Source: Vitreoscilla massiliensis
GTDB lineage: Bacteria; Pseudomonadota; Gammaproteobacteria; Burkholderiales; Neisseriaceae
NCBI RefSeq assembly: GCF_001457815.1
Contig: NZ_LN898215.1
Coordinates: 1-64,000 of the forward strand
Direction of reading: 5' to 3'
Length of the DNA stretch: 64,000 nt
Position 1 is the stretch's first letter; each line of letters starts with the position of its first letter. The translations under genes and the position numbers were made by a program. The notes below the pieces were generated by a model. That model ran no database searches and was not told where the DNA came from. It was given only the letters and a program-made list of their open reading frames with translations. Below are positions 45,864 through 53,915 of the stretch, in pieces.

Positions 45864-46271
45864 ATGAACATCGGTGAATTGTCGCGCATCAGCGGTGTGG
45901 CCGCGCCCACCATTCGGTTTTACGAAAAAATCCAGCTCTTGCCCAAGGCCAAACGCCATGCCAATGGCTACCGCCATTACAGCGACGACGATGTGGCGTG
46001 GCTGATGTGGATACAGCGCGCGCAGCAAGTGGGTTTTGCCTTAGAGGAAATCAAGGCTTTGCTGCCATTGGATGACGATGCGCACCAACACGAAATCATG
46101 GTGGCGCGTTTGCAACAGCGCATGGCCGAGATGGAGGCGCAAATTCAGCAATTGACGCTGGGCAAACAAAAACTGCAAGCCGTGGTCGACGCCATCCTCA
46201 ACAAGCCTGCCGACGTCAGTTGCGCCGAAAACGCACAACGCTTATTGCAACAAAACCCTCAACAAGCTTAA
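45864..46271 (+). CDS. MerR family transcriptional regulator
   Basis: 135 aa. The N-terminal winged helix MNIGELSRISGVAAPTIRFY and the wing HANGYRHYSDDDVAWLMWIQ are standard; a coiled-coil dimer helix follows (about 75-110). The C-terminus has one Cys in ADVSCAENAQRL. It is divergent from the OYE gene and likely controls it. ATG 45864 follows AGAGGTG; a GTG two codons earlier is less likely. Confidence 0.9.
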   Translation: MNIGELSRISGVAAPTIRFYEKIQLLPKAKRHANGYRHYSDDDVAWLMWIQRAQQVGFALEEIKALLPLDDDAHQHEIMVARLQQRMAEMEAQIQQLTLGKQKLQAVVDAILNKPADVSCAENAQRLLQQNPQQA

Positions 46272-46287
46272 GTATTCAAAACCCTCA

Positions 46288-46323
46288 AAAAAGCGGCCTG
46301 TAAACGTTTACAGGCCGCTTTTT
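46288..46323. repeat. DUS-like inverted pair behind the MerR gene
   Basis: AAAAAGCGGCCTGTAAAC and GTTTACAGGCCGCTTTTT: a perfect palindrome with A and T runs, 16 bp after the stop; a probable terminator. Confidence 0.9.
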
Positions 46324-46515
46324 CATGCTTGGGATAAGGTGTTGCAACAAGATAAATAGAGTTGGTCTATTAATGTACCCAAAAAATAAAAAAAGAGGCT
46401 GCTAACGCAGCCTCTGCAAACCGTAGCTGTAACAGAGAGTGACTTAAACTTTGTTTTCGCCTAATTCATCCGCGTGCAAAAAGTGGGTGTGGATGCGGTT
46501 TGTGGTGTCGTTGCT
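46307..46515 (+). pseudogene. Second, decayed copy of the VOC gene 3' end with its terminator
   Basis: This segment matches 22777-22985 in the same orientation: the DUS half, TTAATGTACCCAAAAAATAA, the terminator hairpin AGAGGCTGC/GCAGCCTCT (46397-46418) and the last codons of the VOC gene. On the minus strand 46446-46493 still read HTHFLHADELGENKV and a stop, against HTHFLHADELDESKA in the intact gene. Everything further upstream of that gene is missing. It is either the relic of a paralog or a copied fragment. Confidence 0.8.
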
Positions 46516-46693
46516 GATTTCCGTCGGCGCAGCGGGCGCACCCTTAGCGTATACACTGGCAGGTCGGGCATAGGGTAGCCACATTGCCAATGCGCAGTGG
46601 CTCAAGCACATGAACAAGTTGTTGGTGCTGTTATTGTTGCTGTCGGGAGTCTATATGTGGTGGGATTTTGTGCAAGGCGTGCACTTGCTTTAG
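46499..46693 (+). pseudogene. Remnant of a membrane protein gene
   Basis: One frame reads FVVSLLISVGAAGAPLAYTL then AGRA, a TAG at 46571-46573, and continues HIANAQWLKHMNKLLVLLLL, then LSGVYMWWDFVQGVHLL to TAG 46691. It has the look of the C-terminus of a membrane protein; the style resembles TauE/SafE transporters, but that is a guess. There is no start. It is joined directly to the VOC-gene fragment. Confidence 0.55.
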
Positions 46694-46702
46694 CCACGAT
46701 AC

Positions 46703-46733
46703 AAGCGGCCTGTAAACGTTTACAGGCCGCTTG
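46703..46733. repeat. DUS-like inverted pair
   Basis: CAAGCGGCCTGTAAACG and the matching TTTACAGGCCGCTTG; perfect palindrome behind the AraC-type gene that follows on the minus strand. Confidence 0.9.
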
Positions 46734-46749
46734 TTATGTCTAACCACGT

Positions 46750-47583
46750 TTAAGAGGCAGTGTGTGAGGGCAATAGCAATTTTTGCCACCGCGCAGGCGG
46801 CATGCCGATGCTGGCGACGAAATGGCGGTGCATGTGGCTTTGGTCGAAAAATCCGGCCGCATACGCGGCATCGACGGGCGTGGCACCGGCCAATAAGCTG
46901 GCTTTGACGTGGTCTAAGCGGCGCATGATTTGGTAGCGGTGCGGGCTGGTGCCGTACAACAGCCGAAAATCGCGCGACAAACGCCAGCGGTCGCGGCCGC
47001 TACAGGCTTCCAAATCGGCCAAGCTGATGTCGTTTTGCCAGTGCGCGTCCAAATACTCGCGCGCACGTGCGGCGGCGATGCCGTCGGCGAGTTTGTTGCG
47101 GCTGGTTTGAGAAGTGGCCAGTTGTTGCAGCGTGGTGACCAAATCAAACAGCGTGTCTTCTTCGGTCAGCGTGTTGATGGCCGCCGTTTGCTGCTGAAAA
47201 AAGCGTTGCAAGATGCGGTGCAAATGCGCATCGCGGCTCAGACCGTGTTCGATAAACGGCAAGGGCTGGCCTTGTAAGATGTCTTGAAACAGCGCGGGCT
47301 GGATGTAGAGCATGTGATAGTGGTAGCCGTGCTCGGTGCCGGCGCGGCCATCGTGTTTTTCATCGGGATGCAAGACGATGACTTGCCCGCGCGTGCTGTG
47401 TTCGGCCGTGCCACGGTAATTGAAGCTTTGCACGCCCGACAGCGTCGTGCCTATGGCATAGGTGTCGTGCCGATGCGGCGCATATTCGTAACTGCTGAAA
47501 AACGCCTCGATGCGCTCAAAATAGCGCAGACTCGGGGCGGTGTGTATCCAGTTTTGGGTGGGCTTGGACATGGCAGGCATCAC
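46750..47583 (-). CDS. AraC family transcriptional regulator
   Basis: 277 aa. An AraC_binding cupin domain (FFSSYEYAPHRHDTYAIGTT, GQVIVLHPDEKHDGRAG) and a C-terminal HTH pair (LADLEACSGRDRWRLSRDFR; AYAAGFFDQSHMHRHFVASI; GMPPARW). Targets unknown; the hemerythrin gene upstream in the same direction is one candidate. Start may be ATG 47583 or the Met at codon 5 (47571); neither has a convincing ribosome site. Confidence 0.85.
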   Translation of the reverse strand: MMPAMSKPTQNWIHTAPSLRYFERIEAFFSSYEYAPHRHDTYAIGTTLSGVQSFNYRGTAEHSTRGQVIVLHPDEKHDGRAGTEHGYHYHMLYIQPALFQDILQGQPLPFIEHGLSRDAHLHRILQRFFQQQTAAINTLTEEDTLFDLVTTLQQLATSQTSRNKLADGIAAARAREYLDAHWQNDISLADLEACSGRDRWRLSRDFRLLYGTSPHRYQIMRRLDHVKASLLAGATPVDAAYAAGFFDQSHMHRHFVASIGMPPARWQKLLLPSHTAS

Positions 47584-47634
47584 GGCAGAAGATGCGTCTT
47601 ATCATACACCTGTCTGCCGTGCTTGCCGCATTCC

Positions 47635-48216
47635 TCATGCATTTAAGGCCAACACGGGGATGACCAAGTCCTCCTCATCGGCCAAATGGCGGTACAATAA
47701 TTCGCCATTGCGCGCCATCGCTTGCTGCAAACGCTCGGCCAAGGCAGGCGTGGCTGTCTCGGCATGTTTGAGCTCGTTTAACAAGCTGTCTATGTGTTGG
47801 GTTTGCGCGGCCACCGCCACATGGTCGCGCTCAAGCAAATCAAAGCCTGCGTTCAATTTCGGCTCTAGCAAACGCAAGCGCGGAAAATCGGCATCGTCTT
47901 CCAAGTGGTGGTGACCATGCAAATGGCCGTAATGCAGAAAAGCGGCCTGTAACAAGCGTTGGCGATAGCTGTCGGCCTCGATGTTGTGGTTTAAAAACTG
48001 GCGATTGAGGTAATCGAGTTCGTTTTGGCCTTTGCGCAAGCTGTGGTGCATGCCCAACCATGAGGCTGCGCCACCAAAACTGGGCAAACTCGCCCACTTG
48101 GCCGGTGGCATCTGCGCATGCAAATACAGCCATTCAGGCTGTAATTCGCTGGCGGCATGGGTCGGGGTGTACAGGTTGGTTGTTGCTGTGTTTACTGGGG
48201 TTAATAAAGGTTTCAT
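47635..48216 (-). CDS. Hemerythrin HHE-domain protein
   Basis: 193 aa. His and acidic residues in HHSLRKGQNELDYL, HYGHLHGHHHLEDDADF, LLERDHVAVA and LYRHLADEEDLVIPVL fit a four-helix di-iron hemerythrin-like domain. Such proteins bind oxygen or sense NO or iron. About 55 residues precede the domain with no clear feature. A DUS-like word is coding at about 47941. It lies between an AraC gene and the pirin gene, all on the minus strand. Confidence 0.85.
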   Translation of the reverse strand: MKPLLTPVNTATTNLYTPTHAASELQPEWLYLHAQMPPAKWASLPSFGGAASWLGMHHSLRKGQNELDYLNRQFLNHNIEADSYRQRLLQAAFLHYGHLHGHHHLEDDADFPRLRLLEPKLNAGFDLLERDHVAVAAQTQHIDSLLNELKHAETATPALAERLQQAMARNGELLYRHLADEEDLVIPVLALNA

Positions 48217-48256
48217 CTTCAGCCTTTCAGGCCGCTTATACGCTATAAAAAAACCA

Positions 48257-48275
48257 TCCCAGCACGAGGCTGGGA
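48257..48275 (-). terminator. Terminator of the pirin gene
   Basis: Minus strand TCCCAGC, 5-nt loop, GCTGGGA followed after a short gap by a run of seven T. Confidence 0.8.
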
Positions 48276-48281
48276 CAGGAT

Positions 48282-49157
48282 TTAAGCGGGGATGCGACCA
48301 AAACGTCCGCTGTTAAAATCGTCTATGGCGGCGCGAATTTCGTCTTCGCTGTTCATCACAAACGGGCCGTAACCGACCACGGGTTCATCAATCGGAATGC
48401 CTGAGAGCAACAGAATTTTCACGTCCTCATCGCCATTGGCTTGGATGCTGACTTCGCCATCACCGTCGACAAAACCGACCAATTGTCCGGCTTTGGCCGT
48501 ATCACTGCCATTGAATACCGCCTCGCCGCGCAACACCACCATCGACAAGCTGTGGTTGGCAGGAACGCGCACGCTGGCGTGTTTACCGGCTTTGAGCGCC
48601 ACATCCCACACGTTCAATTCGGTGAAGGTGTCGGCCGCGCCGGCTGTGTGTTCATACGTTCCGGCGATGACGCGCACTGAGCCGGCATCATTGGCCAATG
48701 CCACCACTGGGATATGGTCTTTGCTCAGGTGTTGGTAGCGTGCCGGTGCCGATTTGTCTTTGGCTGGCAAGTTCACCCACAATTGCACCATTTCAAACAA
48801 GCCGCCGTTTTGGCTGAATTCATCGGAATGGAATTCCTCATGAATGATGCCATTGCCGGCCGTCATCCATTGCACATCGCCAGCACGGATGATGCCGCCG
48901 CCACCGGTGGAATCGCGGTGCGCCACTTCGCCTTGGTAGGCGATGGTCACGGTTTCAAAACCTTTGTGTGGGTGTTGGCCGACGCCGCGTGGGCGGTTGC
49001 GGTTGGGTTTGAAATCATACGGAGCCGCATAGTCCAGCATCAAAAATGGATTGGTGCCTTTGTCTGCGCCCATGTGTGAAAACAAAGGCTCTACCCAAAA
49101 GCCATCGCCTACCCAATGGCGCATGTTTTTTGAATAAATGTGACGGACTTGACGCAT
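48282..49157 (-). CDS. Pirin family protein
   Basis: 291 aa bicupin. GVGQHPHKGFETVTIAYQGE and HRDSTGGGGIIRAGDVQWMT, then GNGIIHEE, carry the metal-binding His and Glu of pirins. Bacterial pirins include quercetin 2,3-dioxygenases and stress-linked proteins. ATG 49157 is chosen for the ribosome site AAGGAG; the frame is open 25 codons further without similarity. The DUF896 gene lies 41 bp upstream in the same direction, and an HxlR regulator divergent from that pair may control it. Confidence 0.9.
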   Translation of the reverse strand: MRQVRHIYSKNMRHWVGDGFWVEPLFSHMGADKGTNPFLMLDYAAPYDFKPNRNRPRGVGQHPHKGFETVTIAYQGEVAHRDSTGGGGIIRAGDVQWMTAGNGIIHEEFHSDEFSQNGGLFEMVQLWVNLPAKDKSAPARYQHLSKDHIPVVALANDAGSVRVIAGTYEHTAGAADTFTELNVWDVALKAGKHASVRVPANHSLSMVVLRGEAVFNGSDTAKAGQLVGFVDGDGEVSIQANGDEDVKILLLSGIPIDEPVVGYGPFVMNSEDEIRAAIDDFNSGRFGRIPA

Positions 49158-49198
49158 GGTGTGCTCCTTGGCTGATTGGTTGTATTCGTTGCGCGTGT

Positions 49199-49441
49199 TT
49201 ATTCGCTGACTTGTTGCATATTGCCAGACCATTGGTGTGCCCGCAGTTTTAATGGGGTCACATCGGTGCCTTCAGGGTCGAGCACGGTGACTTTGGCCAG
49301 CGTGTTGGTTAATTGGCCGCGCATTTTGCGCAAATAGGTTTGGCGCAAGCTGGCGCGTTCGGCTGCTTCGGCTGCGCTCAAACCCACGTTGCGGGCTATT
49401 TGAGCCAATTCATTGATGCGGTCTAATTCTTGGATGCGCAT
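49199..49441 (-). CDS. DUF896 (YnzC-like) small protein
   Basis: 80 aa. ELDRINELAQIARNVGLSAA, SLRQTYLRKMRGQL and VLDPEGTDVTPLKLRAHQW match DUF896/UPF0291, best known from Firmicutes; a helical hairpin of unknown function. It precedes the pirin gene and may share its transcript. A DUS-like word (about 49491) lies upstream. Confidence 0.85.
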   Translation of the reverse strand: MRIQELDRINELAQIARNVGLSAAEAAERASLRQTYLRKMRGQLTNTLAKVTVLDPEGTDVTPLKLRAHQWSGNMQQVSE

Positions 49442-49619
49442 GGTAATGTCCTTGTTTGGGGTTTGAGAAAAGCTTACTGACAGCGCGCTGTGCGGCCTGT
49501 AAGTGGTTTACACACAAGCTAAAAAAGGTTTTGCTCTGTGTGTTTTGTATCCATAGGTGTATTATAGTGGCTATGTTTAATTTTAAAAGTACGCACATTT
49601 TTTATACTGTGAACACACT

Positions 49620-50000
49620 ATGAATACCATCAACTCAGGCTATGCCGAAACCTCGCCCAGCGGCTGCAGCGCCGTTACCACCACCTTGGCCATTATCGGT
49701 GGCAAATGGAAGATTTTGATTCTGTACCACTTGTGCAGCGGCACGCAGCGTTTCAATGAATTGCGCCGCCTGTTGCCCGACATCACCCAGCGCATGTTGA
49801 CGCTGCAATTGCGCGAATTGGAAGACGACGGCATCGTGCACCGCGAAGTCTATCCACAAGTGCCGCCGAAAGTGGAATACTCGCTCACCGATTTTGGCAA
49901 AACGCTGATGCCCGTCATCGAGGTGATGGACGCATGGGGCAAACAATACGCCAGCGAATGCGCCAAACACCGCCGCGTTGACAGCGTGTCTGCCGATTAG
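49620..50000 (+). CDS. HxlR family transcriptional regulator
   Basis: 126 aa winged helix. LAIIGGKWKILILYHLCSGT, RFNELRRLLPDITQRMLTLQ and LRELEDDGIVHREVYPQVPP are the HxlR signature blocks. A single N-terminal Cys16 (PSGCSAV) is where redox-sensing HxlR proteins such as YodB carry theirs. Divergent from the DUF896-pirin pair across 178 bp, which it may repress. Confidence 0.9.
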   Translation: MNTINSGYAETSPSGCSAVTTTLAIIGGKWKILILYHLCSGTQRFNELRRLLPDITQRMLTLQLRELEDDGIVHREVYPQVPPKVEYSLTDFGKTLMPVIEVMDAWGKQYASECAKHRRVDSVSAD

Positions 50001-50115
50001 CCCGCCATCTTTATCTTGTTCATGTTCACGCTGCCTTAAGCCGCGCAAGTTTGTTCTAGACCCGGTGTCACGGCTTGATTAAGATGGGGCATACTTCAGA
50101 AAACGAGGAGGGCGT

Positions 50116-50811
50116 ATGCGTTGCATCGGTTTAATCGGCGGCATGTCGTGGGAGTCGACGGTTTTGTATTACCAACACATCAACCAAGGCATCAAAGCCG
50201 CCTTGGGCGGCTTACATTCGGCCAAATTGGTGTTGGTCAGCGTCGATTTCGCCCAAATCGAGCGCTTGCAACACGCGGGCGAATGGCATCAAGCTGGCGT
50301 CGTGTTGGCGCAAGCGGCGCAGAGCTTACAGGCCGCTGGCGCCGAATGCGTGGTGTTGTGCACCAATACCATGCACAAATTGGCGCAGCAGATACAAGCC
50401 GCGGTCGACATTCCCTTATTGCACATCGGCGACGCCACCGCGCGCGCGATTTTGAACCATGACATCAGCAAAGTGGCCTTGCTCGGTACGGCATTCACGA
50501 TGGAGCAAGAATTTTACCGCGCGCGTTTGCAAGCACACGGCTTGGAAGTGTTGCTGCCCGATGCGGCCGAACGCGCCGACGTGCACCGCATTATTTATGA
50601 AGAACTGTGTTTGGGCGAAGTCAATGCCGAATCGCGCGCCCGCTACGTGAGCATCATGTTGCGTCTGGTGGAACAAGGCGCCGAAGCCATCATCTTGGGC
50701 TGCACCGAAATCGTGATGTTGGTGGGCGAAGTCGATGTCGGTGTGCCGCTGTTCGACACCACCGCCATCCACGCCGAAGCCGCAGTGGCATTTGCCTTGG
50801 GCAATGGTTAA
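50116..50811 (+). CDS. Aspartate/glutamate racemase family protein
   Basis: 231 aa. IGLIGGMSWESTVLYYQHIN opens the protein; the two catalytic cysteines are Cys82 (VVLCTNTMHK) and Cys196 (ILGCTEIV). This is the YgeA/RacD branch, cofactor-independent amino acid racemases with broad specificity. Ribosome site GAGGAGGG precedes the ATG. LQAAG at about 50326 is spelled by a DUS-like word. It stands alone, followed by a DUS-like pair. Confidence 0.92.
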   Translation: MRCIGLIGGMSWESTVLYYQHINQGIKAALGGLHSAKLVLVSVDFAQIERLQHAGEWHQAGVVLAQAAQSLQAAGAECVVLCTNTMHKLAQQIQAAVDIPLLHIGDATARAILNHDISKVALLGTAFTMEQEFYRARLQAHGLEVLLPDAAERADVHRIIYEELCLGEVNAESRARYVSIMLRLVEQGAEAIILGCTEIVMLVGEVDVGVPLFDTTAIHAEAAVAFALGNG

Positions 50812-50834
50812 TCTTTGATTTGGAACAAGATAGC

Positions 50835-50875
50835 AAGCGGCCTGTAAGCCACAATATTGGTTTACAGGCCGCTTT
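50835..50875. repeat. DUS-like inverted pair between convergent genes
   Basis: AAGCGGCCTGTAA, loop of about 13 bp, TTTACAGGCCGCTTT. Confidence 0.88.
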
Positions 50876-50895
50876 GGGTATTGGATGCTTATCTT

Positions 50896-51798
50896 TTAAG
50901 CAGCGCTAACGCAATACTGCCTCAGCAAATCCTCTAGCCAAGCGATGAAGTCTTGCATGTATTGCGGGCGGTATTTGCGGTCGGTGATGAGGATGGTCAA
51001 TGCCACCGTCAGTGGTGGTAAGTCGGTCAACACCGTTTGCAATTGACCGCTGGCAAGATACGCTTGGGCATCGAACACGGGAATTTGAATCAAGCCCAAG
51101 CCGGCCAAGCCAGCGTTGAGATAAGACTCGGTGTCTTGCACCAACACGCGATACGGCAGTTTGTGCGTTTGGTTGGCAAACGCCAGCGTGCTCAAGTCGC
51201 TGTGTGCCTTGTCGACCAAGTATTCCACCGCCCAATGACCATCCAATTGTGACAATTGCGGTTGACCATAGCGCGCCAGATAGCTGGGTGCGGCATAAGT
51301 GGCTATCGGAATGGTGGCAATGGGTTTGGCAATCAAATAGTCGGCCTGTACCGCGCCCAAACGCACCACACCATCCAATTGCTGCTCGAGCAAATTGGAA
51401 TAGCCATCGTCGCTGTTGAGCAAGACTTTCACTTGCGGGTAGCGCTGTTGAAATTCGGACAGATGTGGCAATACGATTTGCGTGGCCATGCGGTTGGGCA
51501 GTCCCAAACTGATTTTGCCTTCTTGGTGGCGCACATGCGCCTTAAAGCGGTTCAGCTCTTTCAATTGCCCCAACACAAGCTTGGCCTCGTCGTAAAAGCC
51601 TTGCCCATCGTGGGTGAGCGTTACTTGACGGGTGGTGCGGTAAAACAGCAATACCTCGTATTCTTTTTCCAAGGCTTGCACCGCATACGTGACGTTGGAG
51701 CGCGGCAAATTCAGCAGCTTGGCCGCTTGGGCAAACGATTGTTTTTCTGCCACCAAGCAAAACAGTTTCAGGCGTTCGATTTTGTCCATATTGTGCAA
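50896..51798 (-). CDS. LysR family transcriptional regulator
   Basis: 300 aa. N-terminal HTH (LFCLVAEKQSFAQAAKLLNL, PRSNVTYAVQALEKEYEVLL) and a LysR substrate-binding domain. Divergent from an SDR gene 95 bp away, its likely target. CTGTT-N7-AACAG at 51813-51829, just upstream, suits a LysR site. An incomplete DUS-like word lies at about 51341. Confidence 0.92.
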   Translation of the reverse strand: MHNMDKIERLKLFCLVAEKQSFAQAAKLLNLPRSNVTYAVQALEKEYEVLLFYRTTRQVTLTHDGQGFYDEAKLVLGQLKELNRFKAHVRHQEGKISLGLPNRMATQIVLPHLSEFQQRYPQVKVLLNSDDGYSNLLEQQLDGVVRLGAVQADYLIAKPIATIPIATYAAPSYLARYGQPQLSQLDGHWAVEYLVDKAHSDLSTLAFANQTHKLPYRVLVQDTESYLNAGLAGLGLIQIPVFDAQAYLASGQLQTVLTDLPPLTVALTILITDRKYRPQYMQDFIAWLEDLLRQYCVSAA

Positions 51799-51812
51799 GT
51801 TTGTTGAATAAT

Positions 51813-51829
51813 CTGTTCCATTCTAACAG
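51813..51829. promoter_or_regulatory. Inverted repeat in the LysR-SDR divergent promoter
   Basis: CTGTT, 7 bp, AACAG, flanked by looser outer arms (TTTGTTGAATA and TATTTCAAACAA). LysR-type proteins bind such dyads between divergent genes. Confidence 0.45.
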
Positions 51830-51892
51830 GTATTTCAAACAATCAAATGCGCTTAAGATGTTGTTTCACCATAGCTAACAGAGGGAATCAAC

Positions 51893-52648
51893 ATGACAGT
51901 GCACAGCTTGAAATACAAAAATGTGGTCATCGCCGGTGGCGCCAAAAATCTGGGCGGTTTGATTGCGCGGCGCATGGCCGAACAAGGCGCCAATGTGTTC
52001 ATTCATTACAACAGCGCCGCCACACAGGCCGAAGCCGAAGCCACGCTGCAAGCGGTGCAAGCCCATGGGGTCAATGTGGCGCTGTTTCAGGCCGATTTGT
52101 CGCACATCGCGGCGATAGAAGATTTGTTTGTCAGCGCCAAACAAGCACTCGGCAGCGTTGACATCGCCATCAATACCGTCGGCAAGGTGTTGAAAAAGCC
52201 GTTTTTGGACACAACCGAGCAAGAATTTGATGAGATGAGCGACATCAATTCCAAAATCGCCTATTTCTTTATGCAAGCAGCGGGCAAACATTTGAACGAC
52301 CACGGTAAGATTTGTACCATCGTCACCAGCTTGTTGGCGGCCTATACCGGCCTGTATTCGACTTATGAGGGCTTGAAAGCGCCGGTAGAACACTATACCC
52401 GCGCCGCCTCTAAGGAATTCGGTGGCCGTGGCATTTCGGTAACAGCAGTAGCACCAGGGCCTATGGACACGCCGTTTTTCTACGGACAAGAAAGCGCCGA
52501 TGCGGTGGCTTACCACCAGTCGGCGTCGGCCTTGGGCGGCTTGACCCAAATCGAAGACATAGAACCGTTGGTGCGTTTCTTGGTCAGCGATGGTTGGTGG
52601 ATTACCGGCCAAACCATTTTTGCCAACGGTGGCTATACCACGCGCTAA
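51893..52648 (+). CDS. SDR family oxidoreductase
   Basis: 251 aa. VVIAGGAKNLGGLIARRMAE holds an altered cofactor motif (GGAKNLGG in place of TGxxxGxG), as in some FabG-like reductases. Catalytic Tyr-x3-Lys lies in STYEGLKAPVEHYTRAASKE, and PGPMDTPFF follows. Substrate unknown. Probably regulated by the divergent LysR gene product. Ribosome site AGAGGGA precedes the ATG. Confidence 0.88.
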   Translation: MTVHSLKYKNVVIAGGAKNLGGLIARRMAEQGANVFIHYNSAATQAEAEATLQAVQAHGVNVALFQADLSHIAAIEDLFVSAKQALGSVDIAINTVGKVLKKPFLDTTEQEFDEMSDINSKIAYFFMQAAGKHLNDHGKICTIVTSLLAAYTGLYSTYEGLKAPVEHYTRAASKEFGGRGISVTAVAPGPMDTPFFYGQESADAVAYHQSASALGGLTQIEDIEPLVRFLVSDGWWITGQTIFANGGYTTR

Positions 52649-52659
52649 TCGGCATTCAC

Positions 52660-52702
52660 AAGCGGCCTGTAAACCTTGAAATGGGGTTTACAGGCCGCTT
52701 TT
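52660..52702. repeat. DUS-like inverted pair between convergent genes
   Basis: AAGCGGCCTGTAAACC, loop, GGTTTACAGGCCGCTTTT. Confidence 0.88.
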
Positions 52703-52726
52703 AACATTCAATCCGCTACAAGCTAA

Positions 52727-53680
52727 CTATTTGGTTGCTTTGATTAATTCGTCCAACATCAACTCGGTATTGGCCAAGCCAGCGCCGGTCAAATACCACG
52801 CATTCGCGTCCACCATGATGATTTTGCCTTTGGCTTGCCTCAAAATGGCGTTTTTTTGTAATTCTTGCGCAGCGGTGTAGTCATTGGTGTTGACCGCACC
52901 GCGGTCGAGCACAATCAGGTAATCCGGTTGTTGCTGCACAGCGGCCTGTAAACGCTCAGCTGCTTTGATTTTGGCCGCTTCGGCTTCAGGCGTGCCCGCT
53001 GCAGGACGCGGTTTGGCCGGTTCATTGTCGTCTTTCGGTGGCACAGCAGGCAATACCGACTGCAAACCAGCGAAATCATACACAAAACCAAAACGCTCGC
53101 CTTCGGCATGTGGCATAAAATTGCCTTTATTGGTGAACAGCATCAACGCGGTTTTACCGCGGGTTTGTGTCTTCAACTGAGCCTGTTTGCTGTGGATGGT
53201 TTGCAAGCGTTGGGCGGCGGTGGCTTGTTTGCCAAAAGTGTTGGCGAGCAAATCGGTGCGCGCTTGCAAATCGGCCATGTAGTGATTGGTGTCTGGGCTT
53301 AAATCCAAGGTCGGCGCGATGTCTTTCACCGTGTCTTGTTTGGCTTTGGAGCGGCCGCCGACGATGATTAAATCGGGTTTTTGCGCCGTCAAAACGGCGA
53401 TATCAGGCTCGAATAAGCTGCCCGCTTTTGTGGCGTGGCCTTGGTTATACGCCGCCACAGTGACCGGAAACATGGCATCGGGCACGATGCTGGCGCGCAC
53501 GCCCAAGGCTTGCAAGGTATCTAAGGCCGACAATTCGTACACGGCGATTTTTTGTGGAGTGTGTTTGAATTGCAAACTTTGGCCTTGCCAAGTGAGGCTT
53601 TGTGCCATGATGACGGGAGAAACGGCCAAGGTGGCGGCCACACACAGGCTGCGCCATAAAATGTTGCTGTTCATAAGCAT
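52727..53680 (-). CDS. Iron-siderophore ABC transporter substrate-binding protein (FatB-like)
   Basis: 317 aa periplasmic-binding protein of the Fe-siderophore class. A signal peptide (about 1-26) precedes PQKIAVYELSALDTLQALGV, EPDIAVLTAQKPDLIIVGGR and a C-terminal WYLTGAGLANTELMLDELIK. It should carry a ferric siderophore to an inner-membrane ABC permease, but no permease or ATPase gene is adjacent. A Pro/Ala/Lys-rich insert (PPKDDNEPAKPRPAAGTPEA) breaks the second lobe and is followed by a DUS-coded stretch. A Fur box lies about 50 bp upstream. Met1 or Met3 may be the start. Confidence 0.88.
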   Translation of the reverse strand: MLMNSNILWRSLCVAATLAVSPVIMAQSLTWQGQSLQFKHTPQKIAVYELSALDTLQALGVRASIVPDAMFPVTVAAYNQGHATKAGSLFEPDIAVLTAQKPDLIIVGGRSKAKQDTVKDIAPTLDLSPDTNHYMADLQARTDLLANTFGKQATAAQRLQTIHSKQAQLKTQTRGKTALMLFTNKGNFMPHAEGERFGFVYDFAGLQSVLPAVPPKDDNEPAKPRPAAGTPEAEAAKIKAAERLQAAVQQQPDYLIVLDRGAVNTNDYTAAQELQKNAILRQAKGKIIMVDANAWYLTGAGLANTELMLDELIKATK

Positions 53681-53731
53681 CGCTAGGGTATCGAGTGAAT
53701 AGAGGCTTGAGTATAATCGAAATTGTAATTA

Positions 53732-53750
53732 AATGATAATGATTAGCATT
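53732..53750 (-). promoter_or_regulatory. Fur box
   Basis: Minus strand AATGCTAATCATTATCATT fits the 19-bp Fur consensus (GATAATGATAATCATTATC, shifted frame) very well. A TATACT -10-like element lies just downstream (about 53710). It implies iron repression of the binding-protein gene. Confidence 0.85.
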
Positions 53751-53915
53751 AAATGAATACCCATGGCATGGGCACACATGCGTAAAATGCAGGAGAGTAC
53801 TGCACATTTTTTATCGTCGCTGACCCGTTTTAACACGCAAACGCAGCAGCAGTGGTTATGATGGTGTTTTGCAGCACAGACTTTCCATGCAGCCATCTGA
53901 ACAAGGAGCGACACC

